A stretch of DNA of 64,000 bases, taken from the NCBI RefSeq assembly GCF_002210435.1, contig NZ_MZMV01000010.1:97954-161953 (forward strand), written 5' to 3'. Under the pieces are notes generated by a model. It did no database searches. It saw nothing but the letters and a program-made list of their open reading frames with translations, and was not told the DNA's origin. This document shows, one piece after another, positions 40,283 through 48,126 of the stretch. How positions within the stretch are numbered: position 1 is the stretch's first letter; the number at the start of each line of letters is the position of its first letter. The translations under genes and the position numbers were made by a program. The stretch comes from Micromonospora wenchangensis (GTDB taxonomy: Bacteria; Actinomycetota; Actinomycetes; Mycobacteriales; Micromonosporaceae).

Positions 40283-41305
40283 GTGAGCGTGCAACCAGGT
40301 TGGTACGTCGACCCGGCCGAGCCGACCACCCGACGGTGGTGGGACGGCGAGGGCTGGATCGGCGCCCCGATCCCGGTGGACGCCACCCCACCCGACGGCC
40401 CGCCCCCGCCCGAGCCGGAGCCCGCCGCCGAGCCGCCCGCCCCGACCTCCCCCGCCGGGGCCGCCCCGGCGTCCGGCCAGCACCCGCCGGCCGCTCCCGG
40501 CACGCCGGACGCGCCCGGCCCACCCTGGGCGGGCCAACCCTGGACCGGGCAACCCGGGGCAGGCCAGCCTGGGACGGGACAGCCGGGTACGGCAGGACAG
40601 CCCTGGGCCGGGCAACCGGGAACGGGACAGCCCGGCGGGCCGCCGCCCGGTTGGCCGTACCCGACCTGGCCGGGGCGTCCGCCGGAACCCCGGCCGCACG
40701 GCGTGCCGCTGGCCGGCTACGGTGCCCGGCTGCTCGCCCGGCTGGTCGACTTCGGGGTCGTCTTCGCGCTCAACGCGGTGGTCAACGGCTGGTTCGTCTG
40801 GCGGTACTTCGAGGAGACCGCGCCCTACCTGCGCGAGGCGGTCCGTCGGGCGATGGCCGGCGACTCCTCCCAGGAGGGGCTGCCCGCCATCGGTGAGCAG
40901 GCCAGCGGCCTCCAGATCGCCATCCTGGTCATCGCGACCGCGCTCTGGTTCGCCTACGAGGTGCCGACGATGGCCTCCGGCGGGCAGACCCTTGGCAAGC
41001 GGCTGCTGCGCATCCGGGCGGTGCCGGTCGACGCCGACCAGCCGCTCGGCTTCGGCCGGGCCACCCGGCGGTGGAGCACCATGGGCATGCCCACCCTGCT
41101 CTGGTTCTGCTGCGGCTTCGGCCTGCTGCTCCAGTTCGTCGACGCGGTCTCCGCGCTGTTCGACCACCCGCTGCGGCAGGCGCTGCACGACAAGCGGGCC
41201 CAGACGGTCGTGGTGCAGGTGCCGCGAACCGACCGCACCGACACCCCCGCCGACGACCCCGCCACCGACCGCACCGACCCCGAGCCCCCGGGAGACACCC
41301 CATGA
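40283..41305 (+). CDS. DUF2510/RDD-domain membrane protein
   Basis: A 340-residue protein: DUF2510 at the N-terminus (QPGWYVDPAEPTTRRWWDGE), a Pro/Gly/Gln linker with repeated GQPGTGQPG and GQPWAGQPG units (about 90-130), then an RDD domain (about 148-320; [58 protein letters not shown]). Paralogue of the preceding gene, separated by 40 bp. Its stop overlaps the ATG of the aminotransferase gene (ATGA), indicating translational coupling. Function unknown. Confidence 0.83.
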   Translation: MSVQPGWYVDPAEPTTRRWWDGEGWIGAPIPVDATPPDGPPPPEPEPAAEPPAPTSPAGAAPASGQHPPAAPGTPDAPGPPWAGQPWTGQPGAGQPGTGQPGTAGQPWAGQPGTGQPGGPPPGWPYPTWPGRPPEPRPHGVPLAGYGARLLARLVDFGVVFALNAVVNGWFVWRYFEETAPYLREAVRRAMAGDSSQEGLPAIGEQASGLQIAILVIATALWFAYEVPTMASGGQTLGKRLLRIRAVPVDADQPLGFGRATRRWSTMGMPTLLWFCCGFGLLLQFVDAVSALFDHPLRQALHDKRAQTVVVQVPRTDRTDTPADDPATDRTDPEPPGDTP

Positions 41306-42405
41306 CCGACACCGGACGCCACCAGCCCCCGCTGCGGCTGACCCGCGCCGACCTGGACGCCCTGCCGAACTACGTGCCCGGACGCAGCCCGGCCGACCTG
41401 GCCCGCGAGCTGGGCCTGGCCGAGGCGATCAAGCTGGCCAGCAACGAGGTGCCGTACGGGCCGCTGCCCGGGGTGGTCGAGGCGGTCGCCGAGGCGGTCG
41501 CCGGGTCGCACCGCTACCCGGACATGGGCGTGGTGGCGCTGCGTGCCGCGCTCGCCGAGCGGTACGGCGTGGACCCGGACCGGATCGCCACCGGCTGCGG
41601 GTCGGTGGCGCTGGCCGAGCACCTGGTCCGGGCCACCTGCCTGCCCGGCGACGAACTGCTCTACTCGTGGCGCTCGTTCGAGGCGTACCCGATCATCGCG
41701 GCGACCAGCGGCGCGAGCAGCGTACGGGTGCCCAACGACGCCGGGCACGGGCACGACCTGGCGGCGATGGCGGCGGCGGTGACCGACCGGACCCGGATGG
41801 TGCTGGTCTGCAACCCCAACAACCCCACGGGCACGGCCGTGCACGGGCCGGAACTGGACCGTTTCCTCGACGCCGTGGGCGACGACGTGCTGGTCGTCAT
41901 CGACGAGGCGTACCGGGAGTTCGTCACCGACCCGCAGGTGCCCGACGGCCTGACCTACCTCGACCGGCCCAACGTGGTGGTGCTGCGCACCCTGTCCAAG
42001 GCGTGGGGCCTGGCCGGGCTGCGGATCGGCTGGCTGGTCGGCGCCCCGGAGGTGGCCGCCGCGGTCCGCAAGGTGGTCACCCCGTTCTCCACCAGCATGG
42101 CGGCGCAGGCGGGGGCGCTGGCCGCGCTCGCCCAGGCCGACGAGGTGGAACGCCGCTGCGCGCTGGTCGTGGCGGAACGGGACCGGGTCACCGCGGCGCT
42201 GCGCAGGTTCGTCCCCGACGTGCCGTCCAGCCAGGCCAACTTCGTCTGGTTGCCGCTGGGCGAGAGGGCCGTGGAGTTCGGCCGGGCCTGCGAGGCGCGC
42301 GGCGTGATCGTCCGTCCGTTCCCCGGCGACGGCGTGCGGGTCACCATCGGCACCCCGGCCGAGAACGACGCCTTCCTGGCCGTGGCGGAGGCCGCCCTGT
42401 CCTGA
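41302..42405 (+). CDS. pat: Aromatic amino-acid / histidinol-phosphate-type aminotransferase
   Basis: A 367-residue PLP enzyme of fold type I. Key features: IKLASNEVPYGPLPGVVEA (about 40-58), CNPNNPTG (about 170), VVIDEAYREFV, the PLP lysine in LRTLSKAWGLAGLRIGW (Lys about 234) and the end SQANFVWLPLG, RPFPGDGVRVTIGTPAEND. It is closest in pattern to the mycobacterial aromatic aminotransferase Pat (HisC2). Next to hppD, it could supply 4-hydroxyphenylpyruvate from tyrosine; a histidine-biosynthetic role is the alternative. ATG overlaps the upstream stop. Confidence 0.85.
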   Translation: MTDTGRHQPPLRLTRADLDALPNYVPGRSPADLARELGLAEAIKLASNEVPYGPLPGVVEAVAEAVAGSHRYPDMGVVALRAALAERYGVDPDRIATGCGSVALAEHLVRATCLPGDELLYSWRSFEAYPIIAATSGASSVRVPNDAGHGHDLAAMAAAVTDRTRMVLVCNPNNPTGTAVHGPELDRFLDAVGDDVLVVIDEAYREFVTDPQVPDGLTYLDRPNVVVLRTLSKAWGLAGLRIGWLVGAPEVAAAVRKVVTPFSTSMAAQAGALAALAQADEVERRCALVVAERDRVTAALRRFVPDVPSSQANFVWLPLGERAVEFGRACEARGVIVRPFPGDGVRVTIGTPAENDAFLAVAEAALS

Positions 42406-42409
42406 ACCA

Positions 42410-42435
42410 CCGCCCGGCCCGTCGGCCGGGGGCGG
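42410..42435. terminator. Bidirectional hairpin terminator
   Basis: CCGCCCGGCC (42410-42419) pairs with GGCC-G-GGGCGG (42424-42435) with one bulged base and a CGTC loop, in the 43-bp gap between convergent genes. Confidence 0.55.
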
Positions 42436-42448
42436 CCGGATGGCCGGG

Positions 42449-43696
42449 TCAGGTCGCGGCGAGCACCACCGGCTCGGCCATCAGGAAGTACGCCTGGTCG
42501 TCGTCGTCCGGGTCGGCGCGCTCCCGCAGCCGCTCCACCGCGACGTAGCCGCCGGCCGCGTACGCCCGGCCGGGTTTCCAGCCGATGCCGTCCCGGCCGG
42601 CGGTCATCGGGAACCGGGACCGCTGCGCGCCGGTGACCGGGTCGAGGGTGACCAGTTCCCGGCGTTCGGTCAGCACGTAGAGCCGGCCGGCCTCGGTGGC
42701 GAGGATCGTCACCGGGCCCAGGTCACCGCGCTGCCAGCGGCCCCTGCCGCTGCGTGCCTCCCGGCCCTTGAGCACCCCGCCGTCGTCGCCGACGGCCAGC
42801 TCGCCGACCAGGGTGGTGCCGGCGGCGTCCAGGGCCGGGGCGGCCATCGGCGCACCCGGGCCGACCTGCCAGCCCCGGCCGCCGGAGCCGCCGTCGGTGC
42901 GCAGCCCCCGGCACTGCGAGCGGGGGGTGAGGCAGCCGACCGGGGTGACGGTGAACCGCTCGGGTGCGTCCGGGGGCCGCCAGCGGGTGCCCACCGTGCC
43001 GGTGCCGACGGCGCGGAACTCGACCACCGTCGGGCCGGCGCAGGAGTCGACGGAGAAGACCTGCCCGGCGGCGGTGGTGCCCAGGTCGGTACGGCAGTCC
43101 CGGCCGCCGTCGACCCGCCACAGCTCCCGCCCGTCGGCGAGGTCGTAGCCGCGCAGACCGTCCCGGCCGGAGACGACCAGCACCGTCCGGTTCCCGGGGG
43201 CGGGGGCGACGGAGATGCCGTGCGGGTCCCAGACGGTGGCCGCCCCGGTACGCCGGGCGGGGGCCACGGCGTACGGCGTCGGCCCGTCGGCCCGCCAGGC
43301 GACCGTGCCGGTGAGCCCGTCCAGCGCCACCAGCTTCCCGTCCGACCAGCGGCTGAGCACCGTCGTGCCGGCCGCCAGCACTCCGTCGAGGGTGGCCGGC
43401 CAGCGCCGGTACGACCAGAACGGGGTGACCCGGTTACGGCTGTCGGCGGGCTGGTCGGCGTAGAGCTGACGCTCGGCGGCGTAGACCCGCAGCCGTCCCG
43501 CCACCACCAGCGGCGCGACCGGCAGCCGGCCCACCACGCCGACCGCCGGGGTGCCGGCGGGTGGCGGTGCGCCCCGGGCGGGCGTGACGACCTCGGCGGG
43601 GGCGAGCACCCGGTAGCCGATGCCGGCGACCGCCACGAGGGTGAGCAGCGTGGCGACCGCGACCACGGGTCGCCGCCGTCCCTTCGGGAATCCCAT
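42449..43696 (-). CDS. Membrane-anchored PQQ-like beta-propeller protein
   Basis: A 415-residue protein with an N-terminal membrane anchor (VVAVATLLTLVAVAGIGY) and an extracytoplasmic propeller with repeat-like strands such as DGRELWRVDG, TGTVAWRADG and RSGRGRWQRGDLG. Cysteine pairs (RDCRTDLG, SVDSCAG, VGCLTPRSQC) suggest disulfides. It has the same design as the protein at 36047-37504 and is probably a paralogue. Function unknown. ATG 43696 lies 6 bases after GGAGG; GTG 43702 overlaps that site. Confidence 0.75.
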   Translation of the reverse strand: MGFPKGRRRPVVAVATLLTLVAVAGIGYRVLAPAEVVTPARGAPPPAGTPAVGVVGRLPVAPLVVAGRLRVYAAERQLYADQPADSRNRVTPFWSYRRWPATLDGVLAAGTTVLSRWSDGKLVALDGLTGTVAWRADGPTPYAVAPARRTGAATVWDPHGISVAPAPGNRTVLVVSGRDGLRGYDLADGRELWRVDGGRDCRTDLGTTAAGQVFSVDSCAGPTVVEFRAVGTGTVGTRWRPPDAPERFTVTPVGCLTPRSQCRGLRTDGGSGGRGWQVGPGAPMAAPALDAAGTTLVGELAVGDDGGVLKGREARSGRGRWQRGDLGPVTILATEAGRLYVLTERRELVTLDPVTGAQRSRFPMTAGRDGIGWKPGRAYAAGGYVAVERLRERADPDDDDQAYFLMAEPVVLAAT

Positions 43697-43807
43697 GCCC
43701 ACCTCCGCCCGGCACCCTACCCAGGCGTCCCCCCTCGGGACCGGTCAGGTCGCGTCGCGTCGCGCCAAGGAAGTCGGGCCGGCGGGCCGCCGGTGCCCGC
43801 ACGCGGG

Positions 43808-44290
43808 TCAGGCGGCGGTGGCCCGGCCGGTGCTGCGTACGGTGGCGGCCAGCGCGGTCAGGTCGTGCCGGATCGCGCCCTCCACCGTCCGGGCGGCCAG
43901 GCCGCCGAAGAGCAGCGCCAGCACCCGCCCGTACGGGGTGGTCGGCAGCGCCAGGTGTTCGACCGCGACGGCGGTGCAGCCCCGGCGACGGCGCTGGACG
44001 GCGCGCAGGGTCCAGGTGATCCGGTAGTCCACCCCGGTGCCCGGGGAGGCGAGCACCAGGCGGTGCGGTGGCTCGGCGGCCAGGACCAGGAACTCCTCCG
44101 CCTGGTCGCCGCCGTCCGGGCGGGTACGGGTCTCCCGCCAGGCGGTGCCCGGCCCGAACGGCCCGGGGGTGAGCAGTTCGGTCGAGCTGACCGTGCAGAG
44201 CCAGTCGACCCGGACGGGCAGGTCGGTCAGGAGTTCCCACACGTCGACGGCCGACGCCTCGATGACAGCGGTGACCGCGACCGTCGACAT
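43808..44290 (-). CDS. SRPBCC (START/Bet v1-like) family protein
   Basis: A 160-residue protein with a helix-grip fold typical of polyketide cyclase/SRPBCC proteins: VTAVIEASAVDVWELLTDLP at the start, PFGPGTAWRETRTRPDGG, VDYRITWTLRAV and a C-terminal helix ALLFGGLAARTVEGAIRHDL. These bind hydrophobic ligands; no catalytic residue can be assigned. ATG at 44290 follows GGGAGGTGCC. No obvious partner; the neighbouring DUF397 gene is on the same strand upstream, separated by a terminator-like hairpin. Confidence 0.8.
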   Translation of the reverse strand: MSTVAVTAVIEASAVDVWELLTDLPVRVDWLCTVSSTELLTPGPFGPGTAWRETRTRPDGGDQAEEFLVLAAEPPHRLVLASPGTGVDYRITWTLRAVQRRRRGCTAVAVEHLALPTTPYGRVLALLFGGLAARTVEGAIRHDLTALAATVRSTGRATAA

Positions 44291-44358
44291 GGCACCTCCC
44301 GTGGCGTCCACCGTACGGCGGGTGAGCGACCGACGGGGGGCCGTACGGTGAAATTTCC

Positions 44359-44391
44359 GTCACCGGCGTCCCGGGGTGGGACGCCGGTGAC
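44359..44391 (-). terminator. Terminator after orphan DUF397 gene
   Basis: A perfect 13-bp inverted repeat (44359-44371 and 44379-44391) with a 7-base loop; on the minus strand it is followed by GGAAATTTCA, the closest thing to a T tract in this neighbourhood. Confidence 0.6.
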
Positions 44392-44399
44392 GGGGGCGG

Positions 44400-44609
44400 T
44401 CAGGGACGGAAGGTCCCCTGCCGGACGGCGTCGACGAACGCCGTCCAACCCGGTGGGCCGATGACCAGGGCCGGGCCCGACGGGTCCTTGGAGTCGCGTA
44501 CCCCGACCACGGCCCGGGTGCGGACGAGGTTGTCCGCCACCTCCACACAGAGCCCCTGGTCGTTCGAGCGGCTACTGGTGCGCCACACCGCGCCGACGAG
44601 ATCGTTCAT
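44400..44609 (-). CDS. Orphan DUF397 protein
   Basis: A 69-residue DUF397 protein: AVWRTSSRSNDQGLCVEVAD and VVGVRDSKDPSGPALVIG, ending FVDAVRQGTFRP. Unlike the copy at 29410 it has no Scr1-type XRE gene beside it, so its partner must be elsewhere. ATG at 44609 follows GAGGAGGTACGAGC, a strong ribosome-binding site. Confidence 0.87.
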   Translation of the reverse strand: MNDLVGAVWRTSSRSNDQGLCVEVADNLVRTRAVVGVRDSKDPSGPALVIGPPGWTAFVDAVRQGTFRP

Positions 44610-44763
44610 GCTCGTACCTCCTCTCCACTGGGACGTGCCACGCCGACGCGCCCCGCGCCGCCGACGGGAGACGGCGGCGCGGGGCGTACGGCGGAATCCG
44701 GTGGGAGAAACGCGGCAGGAGCGGCTGACGGTCGGACAGCGGGTGCGACCGTCGGGCGTCGGT

Positions 44764-45960
44764 TCAGCGGGCGGGCAGGATGCGCCCGGTGACCTCGCCG
44801 AGGGCGATGGTGGTGCCGTCCGGGCCGGGCGCGGTGGCCCGCAGCGTGACGGTGTCGCCGTCGGCGAGGAACGTGCGGGTGTCCCCGCCGACGGTGACCG
44901 GTTCGGCCCCGCCCCAGGTCAGTTCCAGGAACGAGCCCACCTGGCCGCGTTCGGGGCCGGAGACGGTGCCCGAGGCGTACAGGTCGCCGGTCCGCAGGGA
45001 CGCGCCGTTGACGGTGAGGTGGGCCAACTGCTGGGCGGGGGTCCAGTACATGCCGGCGAACGGCGGCTCGGTGACCCGCTCACCGTTCCACTCCACCGAA
45101 AGCCGCAGGTCGAGGCCCAGGTGCGGGGTCTGCCGCAGGTAGTCCTGCACCGGCGGGTCCTGCTGCGGGGCCGGCACGAACGCGTCGGCCAGCGCGTCCA
45201 GCGGGGTCACCCAGGCGGAGACGGAGGTGGCGAAGGACTTGCCGAGGAACGGCCCGAGCGGCTGGTACTCCCACGCCTGGATGTCCCGGGCCGACCAGTC
45301 GTTGACCAGCACCACCCCGAAGACGTGGTCGGCGAAGTCGCCGGTGGGCACCCGGTCGCCGAGCGCGCTCGGCACGCCGACCACGAAGCCCACCTCGGCC
45401 TCGATGTCGAGGCGTACCGACGGGCCGACGGTGGGGCCCTCGCCGGTGGCGCGCTGCCCGCTCGGGCGGACGACCGGGGTGCCGGAGACCACCACCGTGC
45501 CGGCCCGGCCGTGGTAGCCGATCGGCAGGTGCTTCCAGTTCGGCAGCAGCGGCGGCTGGCCGGGGCGGAAGATCTGCCCGACGTTGCCGGCGTGGTGCTC
45601 GGAGGAGTAGAAGTCGACGTAGTCGGCCACCTCGAACGGCAGCAGCAGCTCGACCGCGGCCAGCGGCAGCAGCAGCGGCTCGACGGCCACCCGGTGCGCC
45701 GGGTCGGTGAGCAGTTCGACGAGGCGCTGCCGGACCGAGGTCCACTGCGGGCGGCCCAGCGCCATGAAGTCGTTGAGGGTGGGCCGGCGCAACGCCCCGG
45801 CGGCGAGGACCAGCCCGGCCTCCTCCGCCGCCGCCAGGTCGAACACCAGGTCGGCGACGCGTACGCCGATCCGGGGTGGCCGCCCGTCGTGCCGGAACAC
45901 CCCGTACGGCAGGTTGGTCACCCCGTACGCCGAGCCGTCCGCGCCCGTCACCCAGCTCAT
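44764..45960 (-). CDS. fahA: Fumarylacetoacetase
   Basis: A 398-residue hydrolase splitting fumarylacetoacetate into fumarate and acetoacetate, the last step of tyrosine breakdown. The N-terminal SH3-like domain begins MSWVTGADGSAYGVTNLPYG; the catalytic domain has DFYSSEHHAGNVGQIFRPG (about 117-135), the metal-site acidic run RLDIEAEVGFVVG, VLVNDWSARDIQAWEYQPLG and GPFLGKSFATSVSAWV. ATG at 45960 overlaps the stop of the upstream unknown gene (ATGA), so the two are coupled. Together they are divergent from hmgA. Confidence 0.95.
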   Translation of the reverse strand: MSWVTGADGSAYGVTNLPYGVFRHDGRPPRIGVRVADLVFDLAAAEEAGLVLAAGALRRPTLNDFMALGRPQWTSVRQRLVELLTDPAHRVAVEPLLLPLAAVELLLPFEVADYVDFYSSEHHAGNVGQIFRPGQPPLLPNWKHLPIGYHGRAGTVVVSGTPVVRPSGQRATGEGPTVGPSVRLDIEAEVGFVVGVPSALGDRVPTGDFADHVFGVVLVNDWSARDIQAWEYQPLGPFLGKSFATSVSAWVTPLDALADAFVPAPQQDPPVQDYLRQTPHLGLDLRLSVEWNGERVTEPPFAGMYWTPAQQLAHLTVNGASLRTGDLYASGTVSGPERGQVGSFLELTWGGAEPVTVGGDTRTFLADGDTVTLRATAPGPDGTTIALGEVTGRILPAR

Positions 45961-46808
45961 CGGTCGAATCCCCCGTTCACCAGCCCCAGCCGGATCAGAT
46001 CGGTAAGTGGTTCCCGCACGCTGCACGAGCCGAACCCGATCCACAGCGGACGGTCGTCGTCCCGGGCCGCCCGCGCCGGCTCGACCACCCGCACCGGGTC
46101 GGTGTCGGCGAGCAGCGCGGCGACGGCGTCCACCTCGGCGCCGCCGGCGGCGGCGAGGGTGGCGGCCAGCACGTTGCCGAACCCGTGGTGGGTGAAGCCG
46201 GTCTCCGGGTCGATCTGGCGCAGCGCGTGGTGCAGCCCGGCGGTCAGCTTGAACGGCAGCGCGCGGTCCCGGCAGGCGCAGATCACCGCGGCCAGCTCGA
46301 CCGGGGTGGGGAAGAGTTCGGCGGCCAGCCCGCCGGTGCGGAACTTCGCGGCGACCGGTTCGCCGGCCGCGCGGGCCTCGGCGAGGGTGTCCAGCCCGGC
46401 GGTCAGCCCGAAGGTCAGCGGCAGTTCGGCGTACCAGTCGAGGTCACCGTGGCGGGCGAGCACGCCGCGCAGCGCGGCCAGGCCCGGCTGGGGGTCCTCG
46501 CCGCGCCGGGCGACGGCCACCTCGACCTGCCGGATGGCGATGCCGACGGCGGCGAGGCCGGCCAGCGCGGCGGGCACCCCGGCGACGCCGGTGTCGCCGA
46601 TCAGCCCGGTCACCGTGCCCTCGGGCAGGCCGTCCAGCGCGCCGACGGCGGAGGCGGGCACCAGCAGCGGGCCGACCAGGTCGGCGTACCAGGAGGTGCG
46701 GTGTTCGCGGTGTGCCGCGATCGCGTCGGGCAGCGACGCGCTGCCGGGCGGGAAGACGGCCGCGTCGTCGACGAGTCCGGCGAGGAGGCGGGGGACCTGC
46801 GTTGACAC
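45957..46808 (-). CDS. Conserved protein of the homogentisate cluster, unknown function
   Basis: A 283-residue soluble protein, coupled by a four-base overlap to fahA and divergent from hmgA, so almost certainly part of homogentisate catabolism. Notable blocks are VAAKFRTGGLAAELFPTPVE, LPFKLTAGLHHALRQ (about 201-215), ETGFTHHGFGNVLAAT (about 218-233) and WIGFGSCSVREPLTDL near the C-terminus. Alternating beta/alpha patterning suggests a TIM-barrel-like enzyme, with the histidine pairs and Ser-Cys-Ser as candidate active-site residues. No family is named with confidence. GTG at 46808. Confidence 0.8.
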   Translation of the reverse strand: MSTQVPRLLAGLVDDAAVFPPGSASLPDAIAAHREHRTSWYADLVGPLLVPASAVGALDGLPEGTVTGLIGDTGVAGVPAALAGLAAVGIAIRQVEVAVARRGEDPQPGLAALRGVLARHGDLDWYAELPLTFGLTAGLDTLAEARAAGEPVAAKFRTGGLAAELFPTPVELAAVICACRDRALPFKLTAGLHHALRQIDPETGFTHHGFGNVLAATLAAAGGAEVDAVAALLADTDPVRVVEPARAARDDDRPLWIGFGSCSVREPLTDLIRLGLVNGGFDR

Positions 46809-46850
46809 GAGACAAGAATCTACGGGACGCTGTCAAGGAACGGACAGCAA

Positions 46851-46888
46851 CGTCCGGTTATCGGACGCCACCGGCCGGATATCGGGAC
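46851..46888. promoter_or_regulatory. Direct repeats in hmgA / fahA divergent promoter
   Basis: CCGGTTATCGGAC (46854-46866) and CCGGATATCGGGAC (46875-46888) are near-identical and spaced 21 bp, two helical turns, in the 95-bp divergent region. CGTCCG/CGGACG (46851-46867) also makes an inverted repeat over the first copy. They are likely operators for a pathway regulator. No such motif is seen before hppD. Confidence 0.5.
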
Positions 46889-46903
46889 AATACGGGAGGC
46901 GAC

Positions 46904-48088
46904 ATGCCGTACTACCGCAGCGTCGGCGAGGTGCCCCGCAAGCGGCACACCCAGTTCCGCCAGCCCGACGGCAGCCTCTACACCGAGGAGCTGATGGGTC
47001 AGGAGGGCTTCTCCGCCGACTCGTCCCTGCTCTACCACCGGCACCCGCCGACCGCGATCGTCGCCGCCGAGGAGTTCACCCCGCCCGGCTACACCCGGCT
47101 GCCCAACCATCCGCTCAAGCCACGCCACCTGCAGACCCACAAGCTCGACGGCGCGGGGGCCGACCCGGTGCTCGGCCGGCGTCAGCTGCTCGCCAACGAC
47201 GACGTCCGGATCGGGTACGTGCTGGCCGACCGGCCGTCCCCGCTCTACCGCAACGCCACGGGCGACGAGTGCCTGTACGTCGAGGCCGGCACCATGCGCC
47301 TGGAGTCCACCTTCGGCACGCTCGACCTGGTCGCCGGCGACTACGCGGTGATCCCCACCTCGACGGTGCACCGGCTGGTCCCCACCGGCGACACCCCGGT
47401 CCGGCTGCTCACCATCGAGGCCACCGGGCACATCGGCCCACCCAAGCGCTACCTGTCCGTACGCGGCCAGTTCCTGGAACACTCCCCCTACTGCGAGCGG
47501 GACGTCCGGGGGCCGGACGCGCCCCTGCTGGTCGACGGCACCGACGTCGAGGTGCTGGTCCGCCACCGCGCCCGGACGGCCACCGGCACCGCCTGGACCC
47601 GGCACGTCTACGCCCACCACCCGTTCGACGTGGTCGGCTGGGACGGCCACCAGTACCCGTGGGCGTTCTCCATCCACGACTTCGAGCCGATCACCGGCCG
47701 CCTGCACCAGCCGCCACCGGTGCACCAGACCTTCCAGGGCCCCAACTTCGTGATCTGCTCGTTCGTGCCCCGCAAGGTCGACTACCACCCGGACGCGATC
47801 CCGGTGCCGTACCACCACCACAACGTCGACTCCGACGAGATGCTCTTCTACACCGGCGGCAACTACGAGGCCCGGCGCGGCTCCGGCATCGGGCAGGGCT
47901 CGATCTCGCTGCACCCGTCCGGCTTCACCCACGGCCCGCAGCCCGGCGCGGCGGAACGCTCGATCGGCGTCGACTTCTTCGACGAGCTGGCCGTCATGGT
48001 CGACACCTTCCGCCCCCTCGACCTCTGCGACGCCGCCGTCGAGTGCGAGGACCCGGGTTACGCCTGGACCTGGAAGCGCCAGCCCTGA
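46904..48088 (+). CDS. hmgA: Homogentisate 1,2-dioxygenase
   Basis: A 394-residue cupin-fold non-haem iron dioxygenase that opens homogentisate to maleylacetoacetate. Length is somewhat below the eukaryotic type but usual for the actinobacterial branch. The iron site is in PVPYHHHNVDSDEMLFYTGG (His and Glu near 303-313) and SLHPSGFTHGPQPG (His about 340). ATG at 46904 follows GGGAGGCGAC. It is divergent from the unknown gene and fahA. Confidence 0.94.
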   Translation: MPYYRSVGEVPRKRHTQFRQPDGSLYTEELMGQEGFSADSSLLYHRHPPTAIVAAEEFTPPGYTRLPNHPLKPRHLQTHKLDGAGADPVLGRRQLLANDDVRIGYVLADRPSPLYRNATGDECLYVEAGTMRLESTFGTLDLVAGDYAVIPTSTVHRLVPTGDTPVRLLTIEATGHIGPPKRYLSVRGQFLEHSPYCERDVRGPDAPLLVDGTDVEVLVRHRARTATGTAWTRHVYAHHPFDVVGWDGHQYPWAFSIHDFEPITGRLHQPPPVHQTFQGPNFVICSFVPRKVDYHPDAIPVPYHHHNVDSDEMLFYTGGNYEARRGSGIGQGSISLHPSGFTHGPQPGAAERSIGVDFFDELAVMVDTFRPLDLCDAAVECEDPGYAWTWKRQP

Positions 48089-48096
48089 CCCCCGGA

Positions 48097-48125
48097 CTCC
48101 GGGGCCCGGGCCCCGGGCCCCGGAG
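48097..48125. terminator. Bidirectional hairpin terminator
   Basis: A perfect 13-bp GC-rich inverted repeat (48097-48109 and 48113-48125, 3-base loop) lies between the convergent hmgA and TPR-protein stops. Confidence 0.7.
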
Positions 48126-48126
48126 G

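Noticed and set aside
44403..44417. GGGACGGAAGGTCCC, a DosR-like palindrome
   Set aside because: It lies across the last codons of the DUF397 gene, not in a promoter, and is likely chance.
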